Positions 49,954 to 60,981 of a stretch of DNA of 64,000 nt are shown here, piece by piece. The notes under the pieces were generated by a model, which worked only from the letters and a program-made list of their open reading frames with translations, was not told where the DNA came from and searched no databases. Both the position numbers and the translations under genes were made by a program. Source of the DNA: Microbacterium sp. LWO13-1.2 (GTDB lineage Bacteria > Actinomycetota > Actinomycetes > Actinomycetales > Microbacteriaceae). The DNA is taken from the NCBI RefSeq assembly GCF_038397725.1, contig NZ_CP151634.1:2728001-2792000 (forward strand), written 5' to 3'. Every line of letters starts with the position of its first letter. Within the stretch, counting starts at the first letter, position 1.

Positions 49954-50370
49954 ATGGCCACCGAAGAAACCCTCGTCCTCGTCAAGCCCGACGGCGTCGC
50001 CCGCGGACTCACCGGTGCGATCCTCGCCCGGATCGAGGCGAAGGGCTACGCCCTCGTCGACATCCGCTTGGTCGATCCCGACCGCGATCTTCTCGCAGCG
50101 CACTACGCCGAGCACGAGGGAAAGCCGTTCTACGAGCCGCTGCTCGAGTTCATGCTCTCCGGCCCTTCCGTCGCCATTCGTCTCGCGGGCAACCGTGTGA
50201 TCGAGGGCTTCCGGTCGCTCGCGGGCACGACCGACCCGACCACGGCCGCTCCTGGCACGATCCGCGGCGACTTCGGCCGCGACTGGGGCCTGAAGGTGCA
50301 GCAGAACCTCGTGCACGGATCAGACAGCCCCGAGTCCGCGGCGCGCGAACTCGGCATCTGGTTCGACTGA
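49954..50370 (+). CDS. ndk: Nucleoside diphosphate kinase
   Basis: This enzyme equalises nucleoside triphosphate pools by a phospho-histidine mechanism. The 138-residue protein begins MATEETLVLVKPDGVARGLT; the active-site His121 is in NLVHGSDSPESA. ATG 49954 is one base after the DUF4233 stop, so it closes the ileS-folC-DUF4233-ndk operon. A hairpin follows. Confidence 0.97.
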   Translation: MATEETLVLVKPDGVARGLTGAILARIEAKGYALVDIRLVDPDRDLLAAHYAEHEGKPFYEPLLEFMLSGPSVAIRLAGNRVIEGFRSLAGTTDPTTAAPGTIRGDFGRDWGLKVQQNLVHGSDSPESAARELGIWFD

Positions 50371-50378
50371 CGATAAAC

Positions 50379-50419
50379 ACGAAGCCCGCCCCCACGATCG
50401 TCGTGCGGGTGGGCTTCGT
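50379..50419. terminator. Terminator between ndk and the VKOR gene
   Basis: Two 19-base arms (ACGAAGCCCGCCCCCACGA and its partner at 50401-50419) pair with two mismatches or wobbles around a three-base loop. It lies in the convergent gap and can serve both sides. Confidence 0.75.
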
Positions 50420-50433
50420 CGTTTGCGTCGAGG

Positions 50434-51051
50434 TCAGAGGATCATTCCGATGACCTCACCGAGAAGGTCGAGACCGCGCATCTGAACGAGCAGGATGATG
50501 ATCGCGTAGGCGAGGATCGTCGCGAGCGGTACCCACACCATCAGCTTGTTCGCGCGCTCCTGCACCGCTTCGTTGCGAGTGAACGTGCCGTTGCGCGTCA
50601 GATGCACCATCGTGGCGAAGAACGTCGGGATCGTGACGGCCCAGGTGAGCATGCACCATGGGCAGAGCACTCCGAGATTCGTGGCGTACAGGCTCTGGCC
50701 GATCAGCCAGCAGACGAACCCGAACGCGAAGGTGATTCCGGCGCCGAATGTCGCCCAGAACCAGCGCGGGAACGTGGCACCGGCGAGAATCGCGACTCCG
50801 ACGACGAAAGGTGCCATCCATCCGGTGAGGCCGATGATGGGGTTCGGGAATCCGAAGATCTCACCCTGCCAGGAATCGAGGTTCTTCCCGCATTGGATCA
50901 TGACGCTGACGTTGCAGCTGAGGTCGGCGCTCGGATTCTCGAGTTGGATGAACTTGTCGATGGTGAGTTGGAAGGCGGCGAACCAGCCCAGAACGCTGGC
51001 GATGATCAGCCAGACGGCGAAGACGACGGGGCGGGGACGTGGCTCGCTCAT
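50434..51051 (-). CDS. Vitamin K epoxide reductase (VKOR) family protein
   Basis: This membrane enzyme probably reoxidises a DsbA-like partner and passes electrons to quinone, supporting extracellular disulphide formation. The 205-residue protein has five likely helices, the quinone-site CPWC in GVLCPWCMLTW and the loop cysteines in LSCNVSVMIQCGKN. It is a stand-alone VKOR without a thioredoxin domain. A GATAAT element ends six bases before ATG 51051, suggesting a leaderless transcript. It converges with ndk and diverges from the RNase E/G gene. Confidence 0.92.
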   Translation of the reverse strand: MSEPRPRPVVFAVWLIIASVLGWFAAFQLTIDKFIQLENPSADLSCNVSVMIQCGKNLDSWQGEIFGFPNPIIGLTGWMAPFVVGVAILAGATFPRWFWATFGAGITFAFGFVCWLIGQSLYATNLGVLCPWCMLTWAVTIPTFFATMVHLTRNGTFTRNEAVQERANKLMVWVPLATILAYAIIILLVQMRGLDLLGEVIGMIL

Positions 51052-51057
51052 ATCTGG

Positions 51058-51063
51058 ATTATC
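51058..51063 (-). promoter_or_regulatory. -10 element of the VKOR gene, leaderless geometry
   Basis: GATAAT, then CCAGAT, then ATG at 51051 on the minus strand; the first base departs from the TAnnnT pattern. Confidence 0.4.
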
Positions 51064-51324
51064 TCAGCGTCGGCTATGCGCGGGACGTGAAGCGCGCGGC
51101 GCGCGCGAGGTCGGATGCCGCGAACGGGCGAACTTGGTGCGATAATGATCTGTGATGCACCGCACGGCCTTGCCGTGACACGCATCGACGCAGACTTCGG
51201 GGTCCTATGCCCCACGTGACCAGAGCCATGAGCCGGTCGCACACCGTGTGAGTTCGCGGCACCTGCGGGTGTCGCACGAGATTTCGCGGAGCACTCAGTG
51301 CCCCGCGCAGGGAGTAAGCCAGAG

Positions 51325-53874
51325 ATGGCCGATGACAACAATGACAACAACGCCTCCACCCTCGACTTCCCGGCTGACGCCGCGGATTCTCTGACGGAAC
51401 ACGCGGCGCCCCCCGAGGATGCCGCCGACGACGTGACCGCCGAGGACGCCACCGAGGCGATCGACGCGCCCGACGAGACGGCTCCAACTGTTGCCTCGAC
51501 ATCCGCTGAAGCGTCTGTCGAGGACGCGCCGGTTGAGGACGCGCCCGTCGAGGACGCGCCCGTCGACGAAGCGCCTGTTGATGAAGCGCCTGTTGATGAA
51601 GCGCCTATTGAGGAAGCGCCTGTTGAGGACGCGCCTGTTGAGGACGCGCCTGCAGAGGAAGCATCCGTAGAGGCTGCGCCTGCAGAGGCTGCGCCTGTCG
51701 AGGATGCTCCCGAAGAGGCTGCTCCCGTCGCCACGCCGGCCGCGCCGGAGCCGCTCACCGCGGTTTCTCTCGGGCTCCTCCCCGAGGTGTTCGTGTCGCA
51801 GGTCTCCACCCGCCTCTCCTTCTACGCTCCTGAGATCGTGCCGCTCCCGGCCCGTCAGGGGCGCGAGCGCAACTTCGATCGCAATGCGGACCGGAGCTTC
51901 GATCGTGAATTCGACCGCAACGTCGAGCGGGACCAGGACGAGCCGGCATCCGCTCGTCGCGGCCGTCGCCGTCGTGGCGGAGTCGAGGTCGACGAGCAGC
52001 AGCGCGAAGAGCCGCGTCAGCGCCAGCGCGTCGTCGAGTACATCACCGAGCCGAAGGCCATCAAGGGCTCGACCAGGCTCGAGGCGAAGAAGCAGCGCCG
52101 TCGCGACGGACGCGACGCCGGTCGCCGGCGTCCCGTGGTGACCGAGGCCGAGTTCCTCGCCCGCCGTGAGTCCGTCGACCGCAAGATGGTCGTCCGCTCC
52201 AAGAACGGCCGCACCCAGATCGGTGTCCTCGAGGACGGCGTTCTCGTCGAGCACTACGTGGCCCGCAACCAGGACGCATCCCTGATCGGCAACGTCTACC
52301 TCGGACGCGTGCAGAACGTGCTCCCGAGCATGGAGGCCGCGTTCGTCGACATCGGCCGCGGCCGCAACGCCGTGCTGTACTCCGGTGAGGTCGACTGGGA
52401 CGGCGTCGAGACGGGCAACCAGCCCCGCCGCATCGAATTGGCGCTCAAGCCCGGCGATCGCGTGCTCGTGCAGGTCACCAAGGACCCCATCGGCCACAAG
52501 GGCGCCCGACTGACCAGCCAGATCTCGCTCCCGGGCCGCTACCTCGTGTACGTGCCCGGCGGCTCGATGAACGGCATCAGCCGCAAGCTCCCCGACAACG
52601 AGCGTGCGCGCCTCAAGCGCATCCTCAAGGAGGTGCTCCCCGAGTCCAGCGGCGTGATCGTCCGCACCGCGGCCGAGGGCGCCACCGAGGACCAGCTGAC
52701 GCGCGACGTGCAGCGTCTCACCACGCAGTGGGAGCACATCCAGAAGCAGGTCGAGAATCAGCAGGCTCCAGCACTGCTGCACGCCGAGCCCGACCTGCTC
52801 GTGAAGATCGTCCGCGATGTCTTCAACGAGGACTTCACGAAGATGCTCATCCAGGGCGATGAGTCCCAGGGGACCATCCGCGCCTACCTCGAGAGTGTCG
52901 CCCCGGATCTTCTGGAGCGCGTCGAAGCCTACGAGGACGAGACCGATCCTTTCGATGCCTTCCGCATCACCGAGCAGATCGAGAAGGCCCTGGACCGCAA
53001 GGTCTGGCTGCCCTCCGGCGGTTCGCTCGTGATCGACCGCACCGAGGCGATGACCGTCGTCGACGTGAACACCGGCAAGTTCGTCGGCTCCGGCGGAAAC
53101 CTCGAGGAGACCGTCACCAAGAACAACCTCGAGGCCGCCGAGGAGATCGTCCGCCAGCTGCGGCTGCGCGACATCGGCGGAATCATCGTCGTCGACTTCA
53201 TCGACATGGTGCTCGAGTCCAATCGCGACCTCGTGCTGCGCCGCCTCATCGAGTGCCTCAGCCGCGACCGCACCAAGCACCAGGTCGCCGAGGTCACCTC
53301 GCTCGGCCTCGTGCAGATGACCCGCAAGAAGCTCGGTCTCGGGCTGCTCGAGACCTTCAGCGAGGCCTGCGAGGTCTGCGCCGGCCGAGGCGTCATCGTG
53401 CACCACGACCCGGTCGTCAAGCACCGTGCCAGCACGAACGGCAACGGCCAGAGCAGCAGCAACAATCGCCGTCAGCGCGGCGGCAACGGACAGAGCCAGA
53501 GCGCTCCGCCCGCGAGTACCGTCACGCACAGCATCCCCGAGGGCGCGAAGTCAGCGCTCGCGCAGATCGCCGCCTCCACCGTCGCGCCCCGCGTCGAGGA
53601 GACCCCGGATGCGGCTCTCGCCGTAGAGCCGGTGCAGGCTGCTCAGCCGGAGCGCGCGAAGAAGCCGCGCAAGAAGCGCAACTCGGAGCGCAACGCACCC
53701 AAGTCCCCGGCCGAGCAGCTGCTCGACTCGGTGCTCGATGCCCTTCCTGAGCCGAAGGCTCCGGGTCAGGGACGCGGGCGCCGTCGGGTGAGCACGGCCG
53801 CGCTCACCGGCACTCCGGTCTCGGTGAACGCCGAGGCCTCAGCGCCGGTCGCGAGCGGGAATCCGGAGTCCTGA
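51325..53874 (+). CDS. rne: Ribonuclease E/G with acidic N-terminal repeat region
   Basis: This is the main endoribonuclease for rRNA maturation and mRNA decay. In the 849-residue protein an acidic disordered N-terminus holds 14 five-residue units of the VEDAP type (residues 65-134), followed by an arginine-rich linker, the S1 domain (about 310-410), the catalytic aspartates Asp580 (DVNTGKF) and Asp624 (VVDFID), and the zinc-link cysteines Cys682 and Cys685 (CEVC). The C-terminus is basic and disordered. Actinobacterial enzymes have this central catalytic core with tails on both sides. ATG 51325 has GGGAG ten bases upstream; GTG 51298 is a possible longer start. Confidence 0.94.
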   Translation: MADDNNDNNASTLDFPADAADSLTEHAAPPEDAADDVTAEDATEAIDAPDETAPTVASTSAEASVEDAPVEDAPVEDAPVDEAPVDEAPVDEAPIEEAPVEDAPVEDAPAEEASVEAAPAEAAPVEDAPEEAAPVATPAAPEPLTAVSLGLLPEVFVSQVSTRLSFYAPEIVPLPARQGRERNFDRNADRSFDREFDRNVERDQDEPASARRGRRRRGGVEVDEQQREEPRQRQRVVEYITEPKAIKGSTRLEAKKQRRRDGRDAGRRRPVVTEAEFLARRESVDRKMVVRSKNGRTQIGVLEDGVLVEHYVARNQDASLIGNVYLGRVQNVLPSMEAAFVDIGRGRNAVLYSGEVDWDGVETGNQPRRIELALKPGDRVLVQVTKDPIGHKGARLTSQISLPGRYLVYVPGGSMNGISRKLPDNERARLKRILKEVLPESSGVIVRTAAEGATEDQLTRDVQRLTTQWEHIQKQVENQQAPALLHAEPDLLVKIVRDVFNEDFTKMLIQGDESQGTIRAYLESVAPDLLERVEAYEDETDPFDAFRITEQIEKALDRKVWLPSGGSLVIDRTEAMTVVDVNTGKFVGSGGNLEETVTKNNLEAAEEIVRQLRLRDIGGIIVVDFIDMVLESNRDLVLRRLIECLSRDRTKHQVAEVTSLGLVQMTRKKLGLGLLETFSEACEVCAGRGVIVHHDPVVKHRASTNGNGQSSSNNRRQRGGNGQSQSAPPASTVTHSIPEGAKSALAQIAASTVAPRVEETPDAALAVEPVQAAQPERAKKPRKKRNSERNAPKSPAEQLLDSVLDALPEPKAPGQGRGRRRVSTAALTGTPVSVNAEASAPVASGNPES
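51517..51726 (+). repeat. 15-bp tandem repeat in the RNase E/G gene (14 units)
   Basis: Fourteen consecutive 15-bp units encode VEDAP, VDEAP, IEEAP and related pentapeptides. The units are very similar at DNA level (GAGGACGCGCCTGTT type), so slippage or recombination could change copy number. Confidence 0.85.
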
Positions 53875-54105
53875 GGCGATCAGTCTCCGGACCAGTTCCT
53901 TGCCGCCCACCGGCTCGGCGCCTGCGGCGACGAGCCGGGGGATGAGCTCTGCGGGAACGTCGTAATGGTCGAGGTCGAAGGATCGCGCGGGAACGTCGTG
54001 GGCACGGGCGAAGTCATGCAGCTCCGCCAGGCTCGCGTCGCTGACGAGGTGCGCCCAGAGCCGGCCGTGCGCGGGCCACAGCGGGTCGTCGACGAGAACG
54101 GTCAC
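53839..54105 (-). CDS. DUF4031 domain protein
   Basis: An 88-residue protein with the family pattern [30 protein letters not shown] and [18 protein letters not shown]4031 is a small actinobacterial family of unknown function. GTG 54105 gives the usual start, with a TAGGCT element (54118-54113) seven bases upstream. The 3' end overlaps the end of the RNase E/G gene by 36 bp on the opposite strand. It diverges from the rplU promoter. Confidence 0.82.
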   Translation of the reverse strand: MTVLVDDPLWPAHGRLWAHLVSDASLAELHDFARAHDVPARSFDLDHYDVPAELIPRLVAAGAEPVGGKELVRRLIASGLRIPARDRR

Positions 54106-54112
54106 GTCGCCA

Positions 54113-54118
54113 AGCCTA
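54113..54118 (-). promoter_or_regulatory. -10 element of the DUF4031 gene
   Basis: TAGGCT, seven bases, then GTG at 54105 on the minus strand; probably leaderless. Confidence 0.4.
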
Positions 54119-54167
54119 TTCGCGTCCGGCAGGCGATCGGCCGACCAGACACACCGACCGGCTCGCT

Positions 54168-54196
54168 TTGCGACATGGTCCTGCATCCGGTAAAGT
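54168..54196 (+). promoter_or_regulatory. Promoter of rplU-rpmA(-obg)
   Basis: -35 TTGCGA (54168-54173), 17-bp spacer and -10 TAAAGT (54191-54196), the best sigma-70-type promoter in the window. Transcription should start near 54203, leaving a leader of about 140 bases. The leader has a hairpin GGAGC-CGCGA-GCTCC (54309-54323) shortly before the GTG of rplU, which has a weak ribosome-binding site, so translational feedback is conceivable. Confidence 0.6.
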
Positions 54197-54341
54197 AGTC
54201 CCTTGGTGCGTATGCCGTTCCGTCCTCGTCGGGCGGTGCGGAAAGTCTTGTGTTCGCACCCATCGCCCCGCGATGAATGCAAGCAACAGTCTTCCCGTGA
54301 GATTCTCGGAGCCGCGAGCTCCCCAACGAAACAGGTATGAA

Positions 54342-54650
54342 GTGGTTTACGCAGTAGTGCGCGCCGGTGGCCGGCAGGAGAAGGTGGAGGTCGGCACCAT
54401 CGTTCAGCTCGACCGTGTTCGGGCTGCCCAGGGCGAGAACATCGAGCTGCCCGCCGTGCTGCTCGTCGACGGCACCACGGTGACCACCGACGCTGACACG
54501 CTGGCGAAGGTCAAGGTCACTGCTGAGGTCATCGGCAACCTCCGCGGCCCGAAGATCATCATCCAGAAGTACAAGAACAAGACCGGCTACAAGAAGCGCC
54601 AGGGCCACCGTCAGGAGCTCACGCGCGTCAAGATCACCGGCATCAAGTAA
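54342..54650 (+). CDS. rplU: 50S ribosomal protein L21
   Basis: This is a 102-residue ribosomal protein starting [20 protein letters not shown], with the C-terminal signature [23 protein letters not shown] 54342 gives the normal length; longer in-frame starts would enter the leader. It heads the standard rplU-rpmA-obg run. Confidence 0.96.
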   Translation: MVYAVVRAGGRQEKVEVGTIVQLDRVRAAQGENIELPAVLLVDGTTVTTDADTLAKVKVTAEVIGNLRGPKIIIQKYKNKTGYKKRQGHRQELTRVKITGIK

Positions 54651-54669
54651 GCACGGAGGAGACTAAGAC

Positions 54670-57285
<2,616 letters not shown>

Positions 57286-57294
57286 ACTGGGCGG

Positions 57295-58548
57295 ATGACC
57301 GACCAGACCCCGCAGGTGCGCCTGGAGCGCGCCAAGGAGGCCTCACGTGCCACGGCCGCACTCACCAGCGACGACAAGGTGCGTGTGCTCGAGGCGATCG
57401 CGGTCGCGCTGGAGGCGGAAGCCCCGCGGATCATCGCGGCGAACGATCGAGACATCGCCCGTGGCCGCGAGGAGGGCATCGGCGAATCGCTGATCGACCG
57501 GCTCCGTCTGGACGAGAAGCGGGTGAGCGACCTGGCAGCCGCCGTGCGCCAGATCGCCGCTCTCCCTGATCCGGTCGGCCAGGTCGTCGGCGGGCATCGG
57601 ATGCCGAATGGTGTCGCCCTGCAGCAGATCCGAGTGCCTTTCGGGGTCGTGGGCGCCATCTACGAGGCCCGCCCGAACGTGACCGTCGACATCGCCGCTC
57701 TCGCGCTGCGCTCCGGCAATGCGGTCGTGCTGCGCGGCGGGAGTGCCGCTCGCGACTCGAATTCGGTGCTCGTGCAGGTGATGCGCGATGCCCTGGAGGG
57801 CGGCGGTGTCACCGCGGAGGCGATCCAGACCGTGGATGATTTCGGTCGGGATGGTGCGAAGGCGCTGATGCACGGTCGTGGATTCATCGACGTGCTCGTG
57901 CCTCGCGGCAGCGCGGGGCTGATCGAGACGGTGGTCACCGAATCGACGGTTCCAGTGATCGAGACCGGTGCCGGCAACGTCCACATCGTGCTCGACGAGA
58001 CCGCGCCGGCCGACTGGGCGCGCGACATCGTCGTCAACGCCAAGGTGCAGCGGCCGAGCGTGTGCAATGCCGTGGAGACCGTCCTCGTGCTGCGGCAGGC
58101 GGCTCCGAGCCTGATCCCGCTCGTCGCGAGCGCGCTGCAGAGCGAGGGCGTGGCGATCCACGGTGACGACATCGTGGCCGGACTCGTCACCGGTGTCATC
58201 CCCGCGACCGAGGAGGACTGGGCGACCGAGTATCTGAGCCTCGACATCGCCATGAAGGTCGTCGATTCCCTGGACGACGCGCTCGACCACATCCGCCGGT
58301 ACAGCACGGGGCACACCGAGTCGATCATCACGACAGACTCACGCAACGCCGAGCGTTTCCTCGCCGAGGTCGACTCCGCAGTGGTGATGGTGAACACCTC
58401 CACGCGGTTCACCGACGGCGGTGAATTCGGATTCGGCGCCGAGGTGGGCATCTCGACGCAGAAACTGCACGCGCGCGGCCCGATGGGGCTCAGCGAGCTG
58501 ACGAGCACGAAGTGGCTGGCGCGCGGATCGGGGCAGACCCGCGGCTGA
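57295..58548 (+). CDS. proA: Glutamate-5-semialdehyde dehydrogenase
   Basis: Second enzyme of proline synthesis: reduces glutamyl-5-phosphate with NADPH. The 417-residue protein has IRVPFGVVGAIYEARPNVTV, the catalytic-cysteine segment KVQRPSVCNAVETVLV and GEFGFGAEVGISTQKLHARG. It follows proB by nine bases. proC is not in the window. Confidence 0.97.
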   Translation: MTDQTPQVRLERAKEASRATAALTSDDKVRVLEAIAVALEAEAPRIIAANDRDIARGREEGIGESLIDRLRLDEKRVSDLAAAVRQIAALPDPVGQVVGGHRMPNGVALQQIRVPFGVVGAIYEARPNVTVDIAALALRSGNAVVLRGGSAARDSNSVLVQVMRDALEGGGVTAEAIQTVDDFGRDGAKALMHGRGFIDVLVPRGSAGLIETVVTESTVPVIETGAGNVHIVLDETAPADWARDIVVNAKVQRPSVCNAVETVLVLRQAAPSLIPLVASALQSEGVAIHGDDIVAGLVTGVIPATEEDWATEYLSLDIAMKVVDSLDDALDHIRRYSTGHTESIITTDSRNAERFLAEVDSAVVMVNTSTRFTDGGEFGFGAEVGISTQKLHARGPMGLSELTSTKWLARGSGQTRG

Positions 58549-58552
58549 GCGA

Positions 58553-58558
58553 TAGGAT
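58553..58558 (+). promoter_or_regulatory. Possible -10 element of the small membrane protein gene
   Basis: TAGGAT five bases after the proA stop; a leader of about 35 bases with GGAGTCAGG before ATG 58600. Confidence 0.4.
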
Positions 58559-58599
58559 GGACAGGCGTCTTCTCGCACCCGGTCACGAACGGAGTCAGG

Positions 58600-58824
58600 A
58601 TGAACCTCATCGCACAGATCGCGATGGCTGCAGCGGAAACCGAGCATCACGGAAACGTCGCGCTCGAAACCCTCATCTTCGGTGTCATCGCCGCGCTCGG
58701 ATTCGCCTTCCTCGGGTTCGTGACCCTCTCGTACCGCAACGTGGCCAACCGTCACTCGGCGAAGGCGGAGGCATGGGCGGCGAAGCACGGCAAGGACGGC
58801 CACGGGGCGGGGCACGGCCACTAG
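58600..58824 (+). CDS. Small membrane protein with His-rich tail
   Basis: A 74-residue protein with one strong membrane helix (ETLIFGVIAALGFAFLGFVT, about residues 23-42), a short N-terminal outside part and a basic, histidine/glycine-rich C-terminus (HGKDGHGAGHGH). Similar small proteins lie between proA and nadD in related actinobacteria as far as I recall. The histidine tail could bind metal but no function is known. It is followed six bases later by nadD. Confidence 0.75.
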   Translation: MNLIAQIAMAAAETEHHGNVALETLIFGVIAALGFAFLGFVTLSYRNVANRHSAKAEAWAAKHGKDGHGAGHGH

Positions 58825-58830
58825 GCCCCC

Positions 58831-59427
58831 ATGGAGACCTCGCGTGCTCCGCGCATCGGCGTGATGGGCGGTACCTTCGACCCGATCCATCACGGTCACC
58901 TGGTCGCAGCCAGCGAGGTCGCGCACTCTTTCGATCTCGACGAAGTGATCTTCGTCCCGACCGGACGACCGTGGCAGAAGGAAGAGGTCACGGCCAGCGA
59001 GCACCGCTATCTGATGACGGTGATCGCAACGGCCTCGAACCCTGATTTCACCACCAGCCGGGTCGATATCGACCGCGAGGGGCCGACGTACACCATCGAC
59101 ACGTTGCGCGATCTGAAGCGAGATCGACCCGACGCAGAGTTCTTCTTCATCACCGGTGCGGATGCCGTAGCGCAAATTCTCAGTTGGAGAGACCATGATG
59201 AGTTGTGGGACTTGGCGCATTTCGTCGCGGTCTCCCGTCCAGGGCACGTCCTGAGCACGGACGGACTCCCGGGAGATCACGTCAGTCAGTTGGAAGTGCC
59301 GGCACTGTCGATCTCGTCGACGAACTGCCGGCAGCGGGTCCGCGAAGATGAACCCGTCTGGTACCTCGTTCCCGACGGAGTCGTTCAATACATCGCAAAG
59401 CATCATCTGTATCGGAGCAAGGCATGA
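58831..59427 (+). CDS. nadD: Nicotinate-nucleotide adenylyltransferase
   Basis: This enzyme adenylates nicotinate mononucleotide in NAD synthesis. The 198-residue protein has the nucleotidyltransferase motif [11 protein letters not shown] at 13-23 and the [10 protein letters not shown] signature near the C-terminus. The stop overlaps the next gene (ATGA). Order nadD-unknown-rsfS matches other actinobacteria, where a cell-envelope or unknown gene often lies between them. Confidence 0.96.
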   Translation: METSRAPRIGVMGGTFDPIHHGHLVAASEVAHSFDLDEVIFVPTGRPWQKEEVTASEHRYLMTVIATASNPDFTTSRVDIDREGPTYTIDTLRDLKRDRPDAEFFFITGADAVAQILSWRDHDELWDLAHFVAVSRPGHVLSTDGLPGDHVSQLEVPALSISSTNCRQRVREDEPVWYLVPDGVVQYIAKHHLYRSKA

Positions 59428-60557
59428 GTACATCGGATCAGCAAGGACACGGTCCGCTGACGCGCAAGCAGTTGCGCGAGATCCGGCTGACCGGTTCCAC
59501 GCCCGTCATCACGGCGGAGGAGGCAGCCGCTGCGGCGGCGCCGCCGGTGGTTCCGCCGGTCTCACAACCTGTCGCACCGGTCGAGCAGACCGCGTCCGTC
59601 GATGAATCCGACGAAGCGGCGGGGCGACTGACGCGCCGCCAGGTGCGCGAGCAGGAGCGGATCCGAACGGGTTCGGTCCCCATCGCAGATCCTGCGCCCG
59701 AGACTCCTGCCGAAGACCTCATCTCCATCGAAACGGCGGATGCCGAGGCGCCTGAAATCGTCGAGGCTGTCGAGCTCGCTGAGACCGTCGAGGCCGTGCC
59801 GCCCGCGGAGCCCGCCGAGGCCGTGCCGCCCGCGGAGCCCGCCGAGGCCGTCGAAGCCGAGATGGTCACCAGCGTTCCGCTTTTCAGCAGAATTGAAGAC
59901 TCCGCAACGCCCGGAGAAGAATCCGCCGCCGCGGACGCTCCTGCGGAAACCGACGGGGTCGGCACGCTCTTCGAAGACACTTCCCGGGAATCAACGGAAG
60001 ACGACGAAATCGCGCCGGCCGCGGTCGACGATACGAATGTCCGCGCCGAGGAACGACCCACGGTGAGCCCCGCCTTCGGGCGAGGACTGCTCGGTGATGA
60101 CGCCGACCACAAGCCGTTCGCCCCTTCCTTCGACGAGCTGCTCACGGTGAACGACTCGACCGGATCGCAGCACATCGCACCCAGCGCACTGATCTTCACG
60201 CAGTCCCCGGGAGAGGGGTCCCTCTCGGGTCCCGTCGCCTCCACCGGTGAAGTGCTCGTCACCGGCTCTTACGAGCTGCCCCAGGGGCTCGGGTCCCAGG
60301 GGCACGCACACGGGACCACCGACGGCAAGGACGTCGACGCGGTTCTCATCGACGGTGAACTGGCGCCGGCATCCTCGCCGACGCCGATCGCCGCGAGCGC
60401 CGCGATCAGCACGATGAAGTCCGCCGGTGAAGTCATCCGCCCCCCTGCCCCTGAGAAGGGCAACAAACTCATGCTGACTCTGGCGATCACCGCCGGTGGT
60501 CTGGCCCTCGCACTGGCGGTCGCTCTCATCGTCGCCTTCACCACGAATGTGTTCTGA
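59424..60557 (+). CDS. Single-pass membrane protein with long disordered N-terminus
   Basis: I do not recognise a named family. The 377-residue protein is mostly disordered, acidic and proline/alanine-rich, and ends with one membrane helix ([20 protein letters not shown], about residues 349-368) followed by a very short tail, so most of it lies on one side of the membrane. Near the N-terminus the motif [16 protein letters not shown] recurs as [18 protein letters not shown], about 60 residues apart. AVPPAEPAE is duplicated exactly. It is coupled to nadD upstream (ATGA) and rsfS downstream (TGATG). Confidence 0.7.
   Translation: MSTSDQQGHGPLTRKQLREIRLTGSTPVITAEEAAAAAAPPVVPPVSQPVAPVEQTASVDESDEAAGRLTRRQVREQERIRTGSVPIADPAPETPAEDLISIETADAEAPEIVEAVELAETVEAVPPAEPAEAVPPAEPAEAVEAEMVTSVPLFSRIEDSATPGEESAAADAPAETDGVGTLFEDTSRESTEDDEIAPAAVDDTNVRAEERPTVSPAFGRGLLGDDADHKPFAPSFDELLTVNDSTGSQHIAPSALIFTQSPGEGSLSGPVASTGEVLVTGSYELPQGLGSQGHAHGTTDGKDVDAVLIDGELAPASSPTPIAASAAISTMKSAGEVIRPPAPEKGNKLMLTLAITAGGLALALAVALIVAFTTNVF
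59790..59843 (+). repeat. Perfect 27-bp tandem duplication inside the disordered-protein gene
   Basis: Two identical 27-bp units encoding EAVPPAEPA, followed by the first bases of a third. In frame, so copy number may vary without disrupting the protein. Confidence 0.85.
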
Positions 60558-60934
60558 TGCAATCACCTGAAACCGCCGAAGAGATGCTGCAGCTTGCAGC
60601 CAACGCCGCCGCCTCGAAGGGCGGAGAGGACCTCGTCGCGCTCAACGTCTCCGAGCCGCTTCCGCTCGTCGACATCTTCCTGCTCGTCACCGGAAACAGC
60701 GAGCGGAACGTCGCCGCGATCGCTGATGAGATCGAAGACACCCTCATCGAGGCCGGGCACAAGCGCGTGCGCCGCGAAGGCCGGTCGGAGGCCCGCTGGG
60801 TGCTCCTGGACTTCGGCGACCTCATCGTGCACGTCTTCCACCAGGAGGAGCGGGTCTACTACGGCCTGGAGCGCCTCTGGAAGGACTGCCCTGTCGTTCC
60901 GATCCAGCTCGCGGAAACGGTCACGGGGGAGTAG
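60557..60934 (+). CDS. rsfS: Ribosomal silencing factor RsfS
   Basis: RsfS binds L14 and prevents 30S-50S joining in starvation. The 125-residue protein has the family core LVDIFLLVTGNSERNVAAIA, ARWVLLDFGDLIVHVFHQEE and YYGLERLWKDCP. ATG 60557 overlaps the preceding stop by one base. It follows the nadD region as in many bacteria. Confidence 0.96.
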   Translation: MQSPETAEEMLQLAANAAASKGGEDLVALNVSEPLPLVDIFLLVTGNSERNVAAIADEIEDTLIEAGHKRVRREGRSEARWVLLDFGDLIVHVFHQEERVYYGLERLWKDCPVVPIQLAETVTGE

Positions 60935-60981
60935 CACTCCGCCTCGACCCCCGCGCAGACACGCTCGAGGAGTTGCCGCTC

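Noticed and set aside
51295..53529. A 744-codon open frame on the minus strand opposite the RNase E/G gene
   Set aside because: It mirrors the G/C-rich third positions of rne, has no recognisable domain and no ribosome-binding site; high-GC antisense frames like this occur opposite most genes here.
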